A stretch of DNA of 35,346 nucleotides, from the NCBI RefSeq assembly GCF_014648515.1, contig NZ_BMRG01000003.1, positions 358,404-393,749 on the forward strand, given 5' to 3'. Each line of letters starts with the position of its first letter. Within the stretch, counting starts at the first letter, position 1. The notes beneath the pieces were generated by a model, which saw nothing but the letters and a program-made list of their open reading frames with translations, searched no databases and was not told the origin of the DNA. Source of the stretch: Saccharothrix coeruleofusca (GTDB lineage Bacteria; Actinomycetota; Actinomycetes; Mycobacteriales; Pseudonocardiaceae). The translations under genes were made by a program, and so were the position numbers. Positions 7,536-15,057 of the stretch are shown piece by piece.

Positions 7536-8093
7536 GTGGCCGGACGACCCCGCAGCGCCCGCGTGGACCGCGCGCTGGCCGACGCGACCCTGGAACTGCT
7601 CGACGAGGTCGGCTTCGACGCGCTGACCCTGGACGCCGTGGCGGCCCGCGCGCGGGTGAGCAGACCCGCCCTGTACCGGCGGCACCCGGACAAGCTGCAC
7701 TTGGTGGCGCACGTGCTGCTGACCGCCGCGGCGCCGATGTCCGACCCGGACACCGGCAGCGCCCGCGACGACCTGCTGGCGCTGGCGCGAGCGCTGGTCG
7801 ACGGCCTGTCGTGGGTGGTGCTCGCGGTGCACGCCGAGGTCAGGCGCGCCTCCGGTCCGGTCGCGGACTTCCTGGCCGAGCGGCACGCCATGGTCGCTCG
7901 GGTGGTGCGGCGCGGCGTGGCGCGCGGCGAGCTCCGGGCCGACCTGGACCCGGAGCTCGTGCGCGACCTGCTGTTCGGCCCGCTGGTCTACCACTGGCTG
8001 GCCACCGACCGGGCCCGACCGGCCGCCGAGGTGTTCGACCTGGTCTGGCCGCTGCTCAGCGCAGACCGGCCACCTCCAGCAGCAGCCCGGTGA
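7536..8093 (+). CDS. TetR/AcrR family transcriptional regulator
   Basis: 185 residues from the GTG at 7536. In-frame starts at 7503 (ATG) and 7521 (TTG) exist, but they lie within or beyond the operator and the -10 TATCGT points to 7536. The N-terminal HTH reads LTLDAVAARARVSRPALYRRHPDK, followed by an all-helical ligand-binding domain of normal length (ALARALVDGLSWVVLAVHAEV ... LDPELVRDLLFGPLVYHWL). Such proteins repress until a small hydrophobic ligand binds. The divergent HXXEE membrane-protein gene is the likely target, with autoregulation. The 3' end overlaps the convergent RIO kinase gene by 38 bases. Confidence 0.9.
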   Translation: MAGRPRSARVDRALADATLELLDEVGFDALTLDAVAARARVSRPALYRRHPDKLHLVAHVLLTAAAPMSDPDTGSARDDLLALARALVDGLSWVVLAVHAEVRRASGPVADFLAERHAMVARVVRRGVARGELRADLDPELVRDLLFGPLVYHWLATDRARPAAEVFDLVWPLLSADRPPPAAAR

Positions 8094-9012
8094 CCTCCTC
8101 GGGGTCGGCCAGCTCCGGCTGCAGGCCGCGCGCGGCGAACCAGCCCGCGACGTTGCGCACGTCCCGCGCCAGGAACTCCGGCCCGCGCGGGTTGGCCGCC
8201 AGGTCCACCACCTGCGGCAGGTCGATCACCACCAGCCTGTCGTCGTGCACCAGCAGGTTGTAGGCGGACAGGTCGCCGTGCGCCAGGCCCGCCGAGGCCA
8301 GCACGACCAGCGCGTCCACCAGCTGCCGCCACAGGTCCAGCAGCTGGTCGGGGTCGGGCTGGGCGCGCGCCAGCCGCGGCGCGGCCACCCCGTCCGCGCC
8401 GATGAACTCCAGCAGCAGCTCGGTGCCCACCCGCTGCACCGGGTAGGGCACCGGCGCGCCCAGCTGCCACAGCCTGGTCAGCGCGGCGAACTCGGCCACC
8501 GCCCACCGCTCGGCGATCAGGTTGCGACCGAAGGCGCTGCGGTTGCTCATCGCGCGCATCTCGCGGGAGCGCCGCATCCGGCGGCCCTCCAGGTAGCCCG
8601 CGTCGCGGTGGAACAGCCGGTGGTCGTTGTCGCGGTAGCGCTTGGCGGCCAGCAGGCAGGACCGCTCGGGGGTGGCCCGCTCCACCAGGAAGACGTCGGC
8701 CTCCTTGCCGGTCTTGACCACCCCCAGCTCGCGGTCCACCGCGGCCAGGTCGGTGACCAGCCAGGACGGGTGCGGCTTCGGGCCGCGCTCGGCCTCGGCC
8801 CAGGTCGACCAGCGGTCGGCGGCGGCGGGCGGCTCGACGCCGTCCTCGCGCTGCCTGGCCAGCCGCTGCCTGGCCTCCTCGGTCAGCCTGCCCCGGCGGG
8901 TCGGTCCGGCGCCGCCGCGACCCGCGCGGCGCTTGGCCGCCCAGCGCAGGTCGTCGGCGTGGTCGTAGTCGGATTCGTAGTCGGGTTCCAGGTTCGGGTA
9001 CTGCTCGCGCAC
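8056..9012 (-). CDS. RIO1-family atypical serine protein kinase
   Basis: 318 residues from the GTG at 9012, chosen because AGGGAG lies 7 bases upstream. RIO kinases are minimal protein kinases; archaeal and eukaryotic members act in small-subunit maturation, while bacterial roles are unclear. Visible: nucleotide loop VVKTGKEADVFLVE (99-111), Lys124 (LLAAKRY), catalytic loop HGDLSAYN (245-252, Asp247, Asn252) and metal-binding VVIDLPQVVD (Asp264). The first 90 residues are charged and Arg/Ala-rich (WAAKRRAGRGGAG), possibly nucleic-acid binding. The gene is convergent with tetR and overlaps it by 38 bases. Family call is secure; substrate unknown. Confidence 0.88.
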   Translation of the reverse strand: MREQYPNLEPDYESDYDHADDLRWAAKRRAGRGGAGPTRRGRLTEEARQRLARQREDGVEPPAAADRWSTWAEAERGPKPHPSWLVTDLAAVDRELGVVKTGKEADVFLVERATPERSCLLAAKRYRDNDHRLFHRDAGYLEGRRMRRSREMRAMSNRSAFGRNLIAERWAVAEFAALTRLWQLGAPVPYPVQRVGTELLLEFIGADGVAAPRLARAQPDPDQLLDLWRQLVDALVVLASAGLAHGDLSAYNLLVHDDRLVVIDLPQVVDLAANPRGPEFLARDVRNVAGWFAARGLQPELADPEEVTGLLLEVAGLR

Positions 9013-9067
9013 TGCGGGGCTCCCTGCGGAAGAAGGTGATCGCCCCACCGGCGCGGACCGGCGGTGG

Positions 9068-9124
9068 TCAGCCGGTGGGAGCGAGCGGACGGGCTGGTGC
9101 CGCGTCCAGGACGGTCATCGTCAT
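9068..9124 (-). CDS. Candidate 18-aa peptide with a perfect ribosome-binding site
   Basis: ATG at 9124 is preceded by AGGAGG with a 6-base spacer, as good a Shine-Dalgarno as any in the window, and the frame closes at 9068-9070. The product would be MTMTVLDAAPARPLAPTG. An in-frame ATG at 9163 would extend it to 31 residues but lacks a good site. It follows the Crp-like regulator gene (stop at 9194) on the same strand and precedes the RIO kinase gene. It has no signal sequence, cysteines or TM segment. It could be a signalling or leader peptide, a translated leader for the RIO gene, or a chance ORF. No family recognised. Confidence 0.35.
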   Translation of the reverse strand: MTMTVLDAAPARPLAPTG

Positions 9125-9193
9125 CGCGCACCTCCTCAAGTCGGCTCGGTCGCCGAACAGCATGCCGCGCTCCCACCACGCGGGCAACCGCTT

Positions 9194-10186
9194 TCACAAC
9201 CCGGCGTACTCCCGCAGCGCCGCCAGGTCCGGCACCAGCACCTGGCGCCGCAGGTGGCTGACCACGACCCCGGCCTTGCGCAGGTCGCTGAACGCCTTCT
9301 CGGCGGTCCTCGGCTTCATGCCCGCGATCGAGGCCAGCTCCACCTTGGTCAGCGGGATGCCCAGCGACCAGCCGTGCCGCTCCCGGCTGCCGTAGGTCTG
9401 CACCAGCTCGGCCAGCACCCGCGCCACCCGCTCGGCCGCCGGGTGCGACAGGAAGTCGCGCCTGCGCTGGATCGACCAGCGCAGCCGGTCGTTGACCATC
9501 GCGATCAGCTCGACGAACACCTCGTTGCGGCGGTGCAGGAACGCCAGCAGCTCCCCGCTGGGGATCAGCTTGGCCACCACCTCCCCGCAGGTCACCACGG
9601 CCGCCGAGCGCGGTTTGCGGTCCAGCGCGGCCATCTCGCCGACCAGGTCGCCCGCGGACCGGATGGCCAGCAGCGCGGTGTCGCCGGTCTCGTCGGTGGT
9701 CTGCACCTTGACCACGCCCTCCAGCAGCAGCAGCGCGTGCGTGTCGGTGGCGTCCTGCTCGATCACCTCGCGGTCGCCCCCGTAGCGCACCACCGTGCCC
9801 AGGTGCAGCAGCTCCTGCCGGGTGCGGTCGGTCAGCCGGTCCAGCAGGCTGTCCGGCGGCCACCCCGACGAGGACCCGGAGGAACCGGGGGAGGGCGACG
9901 GGGACGGCCCGGCGGCGGGCTCGGCGTTCTCGCGCAGCGCCAGCTGGCCCAGCACCGCGCCCGCCGGGGCGCCCGCCGCCGGCGCGGCCGTCCAGCGGCC
10001 GGGGCGGCCGGGCCGGTGCCCCGCCGCGCTGTCGAGCATCTCCACGCGACCCATGACGGCCGCGGCGACCTCGTCCGAGGTCCGCTTGCGCAACTCCCGC
10101 GCGGCTTCGGTGCCCAACGACGACTCCTCGATCAGGATGGCCACGGCGTCCACGTCGTGGCCGGACGTGCCGATTGGTTCAGACAT
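9194..10186 (-). CDS. Crp/Fnr-family transcriptional regulator with N-terminal extension
   Basis: 330 residues from the ATG at 10186, which has GGAGG 6 bases upstream and overlaps the end of the preceding sigma-like gene by 8 bases. Residues 1-55 form a short helical region (DAVAILIEESSLGTEAARELRKR), then a Pro/Ser/Gly linker (PSPSPSPGSSGSSSG). About 115-230 is a cyclic-nucleotide-binding-type beta barrel (GDREVIEQDATDTHALLLLEGVVKV ... RSAGDLVGEMAALDRKPRSAAVV). A dimer helix and a winged HTH follow (IPLTKVELASIAGMKPRTAEKAFSDLRKAGVV). The barrel has GEMAALDRKPRSA where cAMP-binding CRP has a GE..L....RSA pocket, so a cyclic nucleotide is possible but unproven. The extension is unusual for Crp proteins. 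Coupling to the sigma-like gene suggests a joint regulatory unit. Confidence 0.85.
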   Translation of the reverse strand: MSEPIGTSGHDVDAVAILIEESSLGTEAARELRKRTSDEVAAAVMGRVEMLDSAAGHRPGRPGRWTAAPAAGAPAGAVLGQLALRENAEPAAGPSPSPSPGSSGSSSGWPPDSLLDRLTDRTRQELLHLGTVVRYGGDREVIEQDATDTHALLLLEGVVKVQTTDETGDTALLAIRSAGDLVGEMAALDRKPRSAAVVTCGEVVAKLIPSGELLAFLHRRNEVFVELIAMVNDRLRWSIQRRRDFLSHPAAERVARVLAELVQTYGSRERHGWSLGIPLTKVELASIAGMKPRTAEKAFSDLRKAGVVVSHLRRQVLVPDLAALREYAGL

Positions 10187-10892
10187 TGCTACCTCCGCTG
10201 CCGGTCGACCTGCCGCCGCCGGACTTCCGCAGGCGCTCCAGCGCCCCCTTGACGGCACCGGGGGTGGTCTCCAGCAGCTCCGCGATCTCCACGACGCTGT
10301 AGCCCGCCTCCCGCAGCACCACCGCGCGCTGCGTGCGCTCGTCGGGGATGCCCGCCAGGCCCTGCCTGACCTCCAGCCTGCGCACCACCAGCTCGGCCGG
10401 GTCCGGCCCCGGCGCGGGGCGGTCGGCCACGTCCTCGGTGCGCACGGTGCGGGCGCCCAGCTCCTGCCGCCGGTCGAACTCCCTGCGCCACCGGCGGTAG
10501 TGGTTGGGGAAGGCGTAGACGCACGTGGTGGTGAAGTAGCTCTTCAGGCTGGTGCCGCCGTCGGGGCTCCACCCGCCCTCCAGCAGCGCCTTGCGGCGGA
10601 ACTCGCTGATGGCCTTGACCACCGTGTCCACGGCCAGCGCCGCCCGGTCGTCGTGCTCCCAGTACGGCGGCGGCGGTCCGGGCCAGCAGCCCTTCTCCGC
10701 GCACTTGGTGAAGATCACCTCCGAGCGCAGCCACGCCATGAGCACCGCGTAGCCGTAGCGGGCCAACTCGGTCGCGAAGCGCTGCCACACCGGTCCCGAA
10801 CAGCCCTCGGCCAGCAGCAGATCACGCAGCCTGGCGTCGGAATCGGGTAACCGACGGCCGTCCCCCGTGTGCCGTTCAGACATGCGCACCAC
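10179..10892 (-). CDS. ECF-like sigma factor (sigma-70 region 2/4 protein)
   Basis: 237 residues from the GTG at 10892 (GGTGAGG 11 bases upstream; an ATG at 10883 is an alternative). The C-terminal part is a clear sigma region 4 HTH: GIPDERTQRAVVLREAGYSVVEIAELLETTPGAVKGALERLRKS. The N-terminal part (ATELARYGYAVLMAWLRS ... TTVVKAISEFRRKAL-like, here VDTVVKAISEFRRKAL) fits a diverged region 2, interrupted by a Cys/Pro loop (TKCAEKGCWPGPPPPYW) not seen in standard ECF factors. The last 8 bases overlap the start of the Crp-like gene, so the two are translationally coupled. No anti-sigma gene is adjacent; the Crp-like protein may play that regulatory part (inference). Confidence 0.75.
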   Translation of the reverse strand: MVRMSERHTGDGRRLPDSDARLRDLLLAEGCSGPVWQRFATELARYGYAVLMAWLRSEVIFTKCAEKGCWPGPPPPYWEHDDRAALAVDTVVKAISEFRRKALLEGGWSPDGGTSLKSYFTTTCVYAFPNHYRRWRREFDRRQELGARTVRTEDVADRPAPGPDPAELVVRRLEVRQGLAGIPDERTQRAVVLREAGYSVVEIAELLETTPGAVKGALERLRKSGGGRSTGSGGSNV

Positions 10893-10940
10893 CCGGCAAC
10901 CAACCTCACCGACTCGGGCGCCTCCGCGGGCGCTGTGGAC

Positions 10941-10957
10941 ACCGGTTCACAACCGGT
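10941..10957. promoter_or_regulatory. Palindrome upstream of the sigma/crp pair
   Basis: ACCGGTT (10941-10947) and AACCGGT (10951-10957) form a perfect 7-3-7 inverted repeat, 49 bases upstream of the sigma-like GTG. The spacing and symmetry fit a dimeric regulator site, possibly the Crp-like protein itself. No -10 is obvious beside it. Confidence 0.4.
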
Positions 10958-11008
10958 TCTATGTCGCATGTCGGTGCGATGGCACGCGGACGTTCCGCGA
11001 ATTCGGAA

Positions 11009-11030
11009 ATTCCACCCCAAAAGGGGGAAT
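11009..11030 (-). terminator. Possible terminator at the 3' end of the AraC-type gene
   Basis: On the minus strand a C-rich and a G-rich arm flank TTTT: ATTCCCCC reads from the stop codon, then GGGGTGGAAT. The stem has a 2-base bulge, so it is imperfect, and it overlaps the stop codon. Next to it, TTCCG (10993-10997) and CGGAA (11004-11008) flank CGAATT. Confidence 0.35.
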
Positions 11031-11974
11031 CAGCGGTGGGCGAAGGAACGCCGGTAATCCTTGGGCGCGATACCCACCAAGGCGTTGAAGTGGTGCCGCA
11101 GCAGGGCTGCGGTGCCGAAGCCGCACTCGCGGGCGATGTCCTCCACGCCCAGCCGGGTCTCCTCCAGCAGCTGCCGGGCGCGCAGCACGCGCTGCGTGGT
11201 CAGCCAGCGGTGCGGGGTGGTGCCGGTCTCGGCGGCGAAGCGGCGGGCGAAGGTGCGCTCGGACATCGCGGCGCGCTCGGCGAGGCTGCCCACGGTGTGC
11301 TCGACGCCGAGGTTCTCCAGCAGCCAGGCCAGCAGCGGCTGCAGCGTGCCCGCTTCCGGCACGGGCAGCTCGACGAACTGGCGCTGGCCGCCCTCGCGCT
11401 GCGGGGCCACCACCATGCGGCGGGCGATGGCGGTGGTGACGGCGGACCCCAGCTCGCGGCGGACCACGTGCAGGCAGGCGTCGATGCCCGCGGCGGTGCC
11501 CGCGCTGGTGACCACGTCCCCGTCGTCGACGAACAGCACGTCCGGGTCGACCCGCGCGGCGGGGAACCGCTCGGCCAGCGCGTCGGCGTAGCGCCAGTGG
11601 GTGGCGCAGCGCCTGCCGTCGAGCAGGCCCGCCGCGCCGAGCAGGAACGCGCCGCTGCACACCGACAGCACGGTGCTGCCCGCCGCGTGCGCCGCGCGGA
11701 TGGCCGCCAGCACCGCCTCCGGGTACTCGTCGCGGACGGTGCACGCGGGCACGGCGACCAGGTCCGCGCCGACCAGCCCGTCCAGGCCGTGGTCGGCGAT
11801 CAGCGCCGCGCCGACGCCGCTGCGCACCGGTTCGCCGGGGCGCTCGGCGCAGACCCGGAAGTCCAGCCGGGGCACGCCGTCGTCGCTGCGGTCGATGCCG
11901 AAGACCTCGCAGACCACGCCGAACTCGAAGGGGGCGACGCCGTCGACGAGCACCACGGCCGCGGAGGTGAGCAC
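11030..11974 (-). CDS. GlxA-type AraC family regulator (DJ-1/PfpI-like N-terminus)
   Basis: 314 residues from the GTG at 11974. The N-terminal domain (1 to about 180) is a class I glutamine-amidotransferase-like fold: VVLVDGVAPFEFGVVCEVFG, LVAVPACTV and the elbow SVCSGAFLLGAAGLLDGRRCATHW, whose cysteine marks the usual nucleophile position. The C-terminal domain holds two AraC HTH motifs (VGSLAERAAMSERTFARRFAAETGTTPHRWL and VEDIARECGFGTAALLRHHFNALVGIAPKDYRR). GlxA-type regulators usually activate catabolic genes; the ligand here is unknown. It appears leaderless (TATCCT 6 bases before the GTG). It is divergent from a small membrane-protein gene, which may be its target. Confidence 0.9.
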   Translation of the reverse strand: MLTSAAVVLVDGVAPFEFGVVCEVFGIDRSDDGVPRLDFRVCAERPGEPVRSGVGAALIADHGLDGLVGADLVAVPACTVRDEYPEAVLAAIRAAHAAGSTVLSVCSGAFLLGAAGLLDGRRCATHWRYADALAERFPAARVDPDVLFVDDGDVVTSAGTAAGIDACLHVVRRELGSAVTTAIARRMVVAPQREGGQRQFVELPVPEAGTLQPLLAWLLENLGVEHTVGSLAERAAMSERTFARRFAAETGTTPHRWLTTQRVLRARQLLEETRLGVEDIARECGFGTAALLRHHFNALVGIAPKDYRRSFAHR

Positions 11975-11980
11975 GGGTCG

Positions 11981-12009
11981 AGGATAGCTGGCGGGATTTT
12001 GACGAACAA
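11981..12009 (-). promoter_or_regulatory. Promoter of the AraC-type gene
   Basis: On the minus strand TTGTTC (12009-12004), a 17-base spacer and TATCCT (11986-11981) lead to the GTG 6 bases on. Both boxes and the spacing are good, and the transcript would start at the start codon itself. Confidence 0.6.
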
Positions 12010-12017
12010 CGACTTCT

Positions 12018-12033
12018 CTGCCAGTGGTGGCAG
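12018..12033. promoter_or_regulatory. Inverted repeat between the AraC-type and small membrane-protein genes
   Basis: CTGCCA (12018-12023) and TGGCAG (12028-12033) are a perfect 6-4-6 inverted repeat in the 86-base divergent gap, just upstream of the AraC-type gene's -35. It could be that regulator's site; AraC proteins often prefer direct repeats, so this is tentative. Confidence 0.35.
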
Positions 12034-12060
12034 CTTCTTGCTGATCGCATAGTTAGCGCC

Positions 12061-12279
12061 ATGACAGCGATCTTCCTGGCACTGGCCGTCGTGGCACTGG
12101 TCGTCTACGGCTTGGAGCGCAACCACAGCAGGAACACCCGGCCCGGCACGAGATTGGCGGGCAGCTGCGACGTCGAGGACCGCGACCTGCCCAGGGTGCG
12201 CGCGGAACTGCACCCGGTCGCCGAGCGCCCCGGGGCGCGGCGCGACGGGCGGCCCAGGCTCTCGGTCCGCTCGGCCTGA
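12061..12279 (+). CDS. Small single-pass membrane protein
   Basis: 72 residues from the ATG at 12061. A hydrophobic N-terminal helix (AIFLALAVVALVVYGL) is followed by a charged tail rich in Arg, Asp and Pro (NHSRNTRPGTRLAG ... VEDRDLPRVRAELHP). No Shine-Dalgarno is visible. The predicted topology is an N-terminal anchor with a soluble tail. I do not recognise a family. Its position opposite the GlxA-type regulator with a shared palindrome suggests co-regulation. Small size makes the gene call only moderate. Confidence 0.5.
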   Translation: MTAIFLALAVVALVVYGLERNHSRNTRPGTRLAGSCDVEDRDLPRVRAELHPVAERPGARRDGRPRLSVRSA

Positions 12280-12296
12280 CCACCTCAGGTGAACCG

Positions 12297-12324
12297 CCCT
12301 CAGGCGACCACCCTCAGGCGACCA
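12297..12324. repeat. Tandem 14-bp duplication at the yaaA stop codon
   Basis: CCCTCAGGCGACCA occurs twice head to tail (12297-12310 and 12311-12324). A third, diverged copy containing the palindrome CACCTCAGGTG lies just before. The second copy includes the yaaA stop codon, so the last residues of YaaA and the following bases were duplicated. Confidence 0.85.
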
Positions 12325-13054
12325 CGAGGTCCAGGGCGGTCGCGGTGACCGGCTCCAGCCGCAGCCCCGCCGCCGCGGCCAGCCGCACCAGCCCGCGCAC
12401 GGTCCCCGGCTCGGAGCGCGACCGGGCGATGGCGCGGGCGAGCAAACCCTTGTGCGCCTTGTTGAAGTGGCTGACCGCCTTGCGCCTGCCCGCGCCGTCC
12501 TCGGTCACCACGCGCACCACCACGGCGTGCGGAACCCGCGCCAACGACGCGTAAGGCCCCGACCGCAGGTCCACCACGAAGTCGTCCACGCCAGCCAGCA
12601 CCGGCTCCAGCGCGGGCCGCCACAACGGACCCAGCGGACCCGTGGAGGGCAGCGCGGAACCACCCGACAGCCGGTAGGCCGGAATCGGGTCCGCGCCGCC
12701 CACCACGCCGAACAGCGCCGAGGCCACCGCCAGCCTGCCCGCCGCGCGGGAGCGCTCCGCCCCGGTCATGCCCGCGACGTCCAAGGCGTCGTAGAGCACC
12801 CCGGTGTAGCGGTGCAGGGCGGGCGTGGTCGGCGAGCGGCGCAGTTCCGCGTTGCGCGCCACCTCATCCGCCTGGCGCTGCGACAGCCCCAGCGCGGCCA
12901 GCGCCGCGGGCACGTCCGAAGCCAGCTCGACCAAGGCGTCCACCAGCTTGTCGCGCACCGGGTTCAGCTCCGGGTGCGACAAGCGCTCCAGCTCCAGCGG
13001 CGCGCCGTCGCCACCGGTCGCCTTGGTCTCCGACGGGGGCAGCAGCACCAGCAC
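12314..13054 (-). CDS. yaaA: YaaA family protein (DUF328, peroxide stress)
   Basis: 246 residues from the GTG at 13054. It starts with VLVLLPPSETK, the family's signature PPSETK, and contains ALFGVVGGADPIPAYRLSGGSALP and VSHFNKAHKGLLARAIA, the conserved basic C-terminal motif. In E. coli YaaA lowers free iron and limits DNA damage during peroxide stress. The minus frame upstream stays open for a long way, but the real N-terminus is fixed by the PPSETK position. TAGGCT sits 8 bases before the GTG and no Shine-Dalgarno is seen, so it may be leaderless. The flanking proS is divergent. Confidence 0.9.
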   Translation of the reverse strand: MLVLLPPSETKATGGDGAPLELERLSHPELNPVRDKLVDALVELASDVPAALAALGLSQRQADEVARNAELRRSPTTPALHRYTGVLYDALDVAGMTGAERSRAAGRLAVASALFGVVGGADPIPAYRLSGGSALPSTGPLGPLWRPALEPVLAGVDDFVVDLRSGPYASLARVPHAVVVRVVTEDGAGRRKAVSHFNKAHKGLLARAIARSRSEPGTVRGLVRLAAAAGLRLEPVTATALDLVVA

Positions 13055-13175
13055 GGGGGGCGAGCCTACCGGGCGGCCCGGCCCACCCGCCGACGCGGAA
13101 CCGGTCGCCCCCGGGTCGGCAGGCACCGTCCGGGCCGGGCTCGGCGGCACCCCGTGCCACGCTGGGCGTAACCCG

Positions 13176-13206
13176 TTGGAACTGGGCGGACCGGGTTCAC
13201 TACCCT
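13176..13206 (+). promoter_or_regulatory. Candidate proS promoter
   Basis: TTGGAA (13176-13181) and TACCCT (13201-13206) with a 19-base spacer, 35 bases before the proS GTG. The boxes are good but the spacing is long. Short leader; no T-box-like structure is seen. Confidence 0.3.
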
Positions 13207-13240
13207 TCTGCGGACTACCCCGCCACGAGGAGCGCCCACC

Positions 13241-14986
13241 GTGATCACGAGGATGTCGTCGCTGTTCCTGCGCACCCTGCGCGAGGACCCGGCCGACGCC
13301 GAAGTCCCCAGCCACAAGCTGCTGGTCCGCGCCGGATACGTGCGCCGCGTGGCGCCGGGCGGGTACTCGTGGCTGCCGCTGGGCCTGCGGGTGCTGCGCA
13401 ACATCGAGCGCGTGGTGCGCGAGGAGATGGACGCCTTCGGCGCGCAGGAGATCCAGTTCCCCGCGCTGCTGCCCAAGGAGCCCTACGAGGCCACCAACCG
13501 GTGGACCGAGTACGGCCCGAACCTCTTCCGCCTCAAGGACCGCAAGGGCGCCGACTACCTGCTCGGCCCCACCCACGAGGAGCTGTTCGCGCTCACCGTG
13601 AAGGGCGAGTACAGCTCCTACAAGGACTACCCGGTCACGCTCTACCAGATCCAGACCAAGTACCGGGACGAAGCGCGCCCCCGCGCGGGCATCCTGCGCG
13701 GCCGCGAGTTCGTCATGAAGGACTCCTACTCCTTCGACCTGGACGACGAGGGCCTGACGCGCTCCTACCAGCAGCACCGCGACGCCTACATCCGCATCTT
13801 CGACCGGCTGGGCATGGAGTACGTGATCGTCTCCGCCACCTCCGGCGCGATGGGCGGCTCGGCCTCGGAGGAGTTCCTGGCGGTCGCGGCGACCGGCGAG
13901 GACACCTTCGTGCGCAGCACGGAGTCCGACTACGCGGCCAACGTCGAGGCGGTCACCACGCCCGCGCCGCCCGAGCAGTCGATCGAGGACAAGCCCGAGG
14001 CGCAGGTCCACCACACGCCCGGCACGCCGACCATCGAGACGCTGGTCGCCTTCCTCAACGGCATGGGCGAGCGGCGGTTCACCGCCGCCGACACGCTGAA
14101 GAACGTCCTGGTCAAGACCCGCCAGCCCGGTGAGCGGGAGTGGCAGCTGCTGGCCATCGGCCTGCCCGGCGACCGCGAGGTGGACCTCAAGCGCCTGGAG
14201 GCGGCCGTCGAGCCCGCCGAGGTGGCGATGCTGGAGGAGGCCGACTTCGCCCGCCACCCCTTCCTGGTCAAGGGCTACATCGGCCCGGCGGCGCTGCAGG
14301 CCAACGGCGTGCGGTACCTGGTGGACCCGCGCGTGGTGCGCGGCACGGCGTGGGTGACCGGCGCGGACAAGGCCGACCACCACGTGGTGGACCTGGTCTG
14401 CGGGCGCGACTTCACCCCCGACGGCACCATCGACGTCGCCGAGGTCCGCGAGGGCGACCCGTCGCCGGACGGCAGGGGTGTCCTGGTCGCCGCGCGCGGC
14501 ATCGAGATCGGCCACATCTTCCAGCTGGGCCGCAAGTACGCCGACGCGTTCGCGCTGGACGCGCTGGGCCCGGACAGCAAGCCCATCCGGATCACCATGG
14601 GCTCCTACGGCATCGGGGTGTCCCGGCTGGTCGCGGCGATCGCCGAGCAGAGCCACGACGAGCGCGGCCTGGTCTGGCCCCGCGCCGTGGCCCCCGCCGA
14701 CGTGCACGTGGTGGTGGCGGGCAAGGACCAGGCCCTGCTCGAAGGCGGCGAGCAGCTCGCGGGCGAGCTGGCGGCGGCCGGGCTGCAGGTGCTGCTGGAC
14801 GACCGCAAGGCCAGCCCCGGCGTGAAGTTCGCCGACGCCGAGCTGATCGGCGTGCCGACCATCCTGGTGGTGGGCCGCGGCCTGGCCAACGGGGTCGTGG
14901 AGGTCAAGGACCGCCGCTCCGGCGAGCGCGTCGAGGTGCCGCTGGCGGACGCGGTGCGACACCTGGTCGAGGTCGTCCGGGGCTGA
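13241..14986 (+). CDS. proS: Prolyl-tRNA synthetase, bacterial type
   Basis: Charges tRNA-Pro with proline in the cytoplasm. GTG at 13241 has GAGGAG 8 bases upstream; 581 residues, normal for the bacterial type. Visible are the N-terminal [32 protein letters not shown], class II motif 2 KYRDEARPR (140-148) with [16 protein letters not shown], and motif 3 [14 protein letters not shown] (454-467). The inserted editing (INS/YbaK-like) domain lies between about 220 and 400 and removes mischarged Ala-tRNA-Pro. The C-terminal anticodon-binding domain starts near [13 protein letters not shown]. It corresponds in position to Rv2845c proS in the conserved actinobacterial order. A strong hairpin terminator follows. 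Confidence 0.97.
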   Translation: MITRMSSLFLRTLREDPADAEVPSHKLLVRAGYVRRVAPGGYSWLPLGLRVLRNIERVVREEMDAFGAQEIQFPALLPKEPYEATNRWTEYGPNLFRLKDRKGADYLLGPTHEELFALTVKGEYSSYKDYPVTLYQIQTKYRDEARPRAGILRGREFVMKDSYSFDLDDEGLTRSYQQHRDAYIRIFDRLGMEYVIVSATSGAMGGSASEEFLAVAATGEDTFVRSTESDYAANVEAVTTPAPPEQSIEDKPEAQVHHTPGTPTIETLVAFLNGMGERRFTAADTLKNVLVKTRQPGEREWQLLAIGLPGDREVDLKRLEAAVEPAEVAMLEEADFARHPFLVKGYIGPAALQANGVRYLVDPRVVRGTAWVTGADKADHHVVDLVCGRDFTPDGTIDVAEVREGDPSPDGRGVLVAARGIEIGHIFQLGRKYADAFALDALGPDSKPIRITMGSYGIGVSRLVAAIAEQSHDERGLVWPRAVAPADVHVVVAGKDQALLEGGEQLAGELAAAGLQVLLDDRKASPGVKFADAELIGVPTILVVGRGLANGVVEVKDRRSGERVEVPLADAVRHLVEVVRG

Positions 14987-14997
14987 GCCCCGCGATC

Positions 14998-15025
14998 GGG
15001 GAGCGGGTGGGACCACCCGCTCCCC
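14998..15025. terminator. Terminator between convergent proS and HAD phosphatase genes
   Basis: GGGGAGCGGGTGG (14998-15010) pairs perfectly with CCACCCGCTCCCC (15013-15025) around a 2-base centre, so the real loop is slightly larger. It lies between two convergent genes and can act in both directions. Confidence 0.8.
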
Positions 15026-15057
15026 GCGCGGGTTCCGGACCCCGGTCGGGGGCGAGC

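Noticed and set aside
13054-13241. T-box or riboswitch upstream of proS
   Set aside because: The leader is too short and has no T-box sequence or specifier stem.
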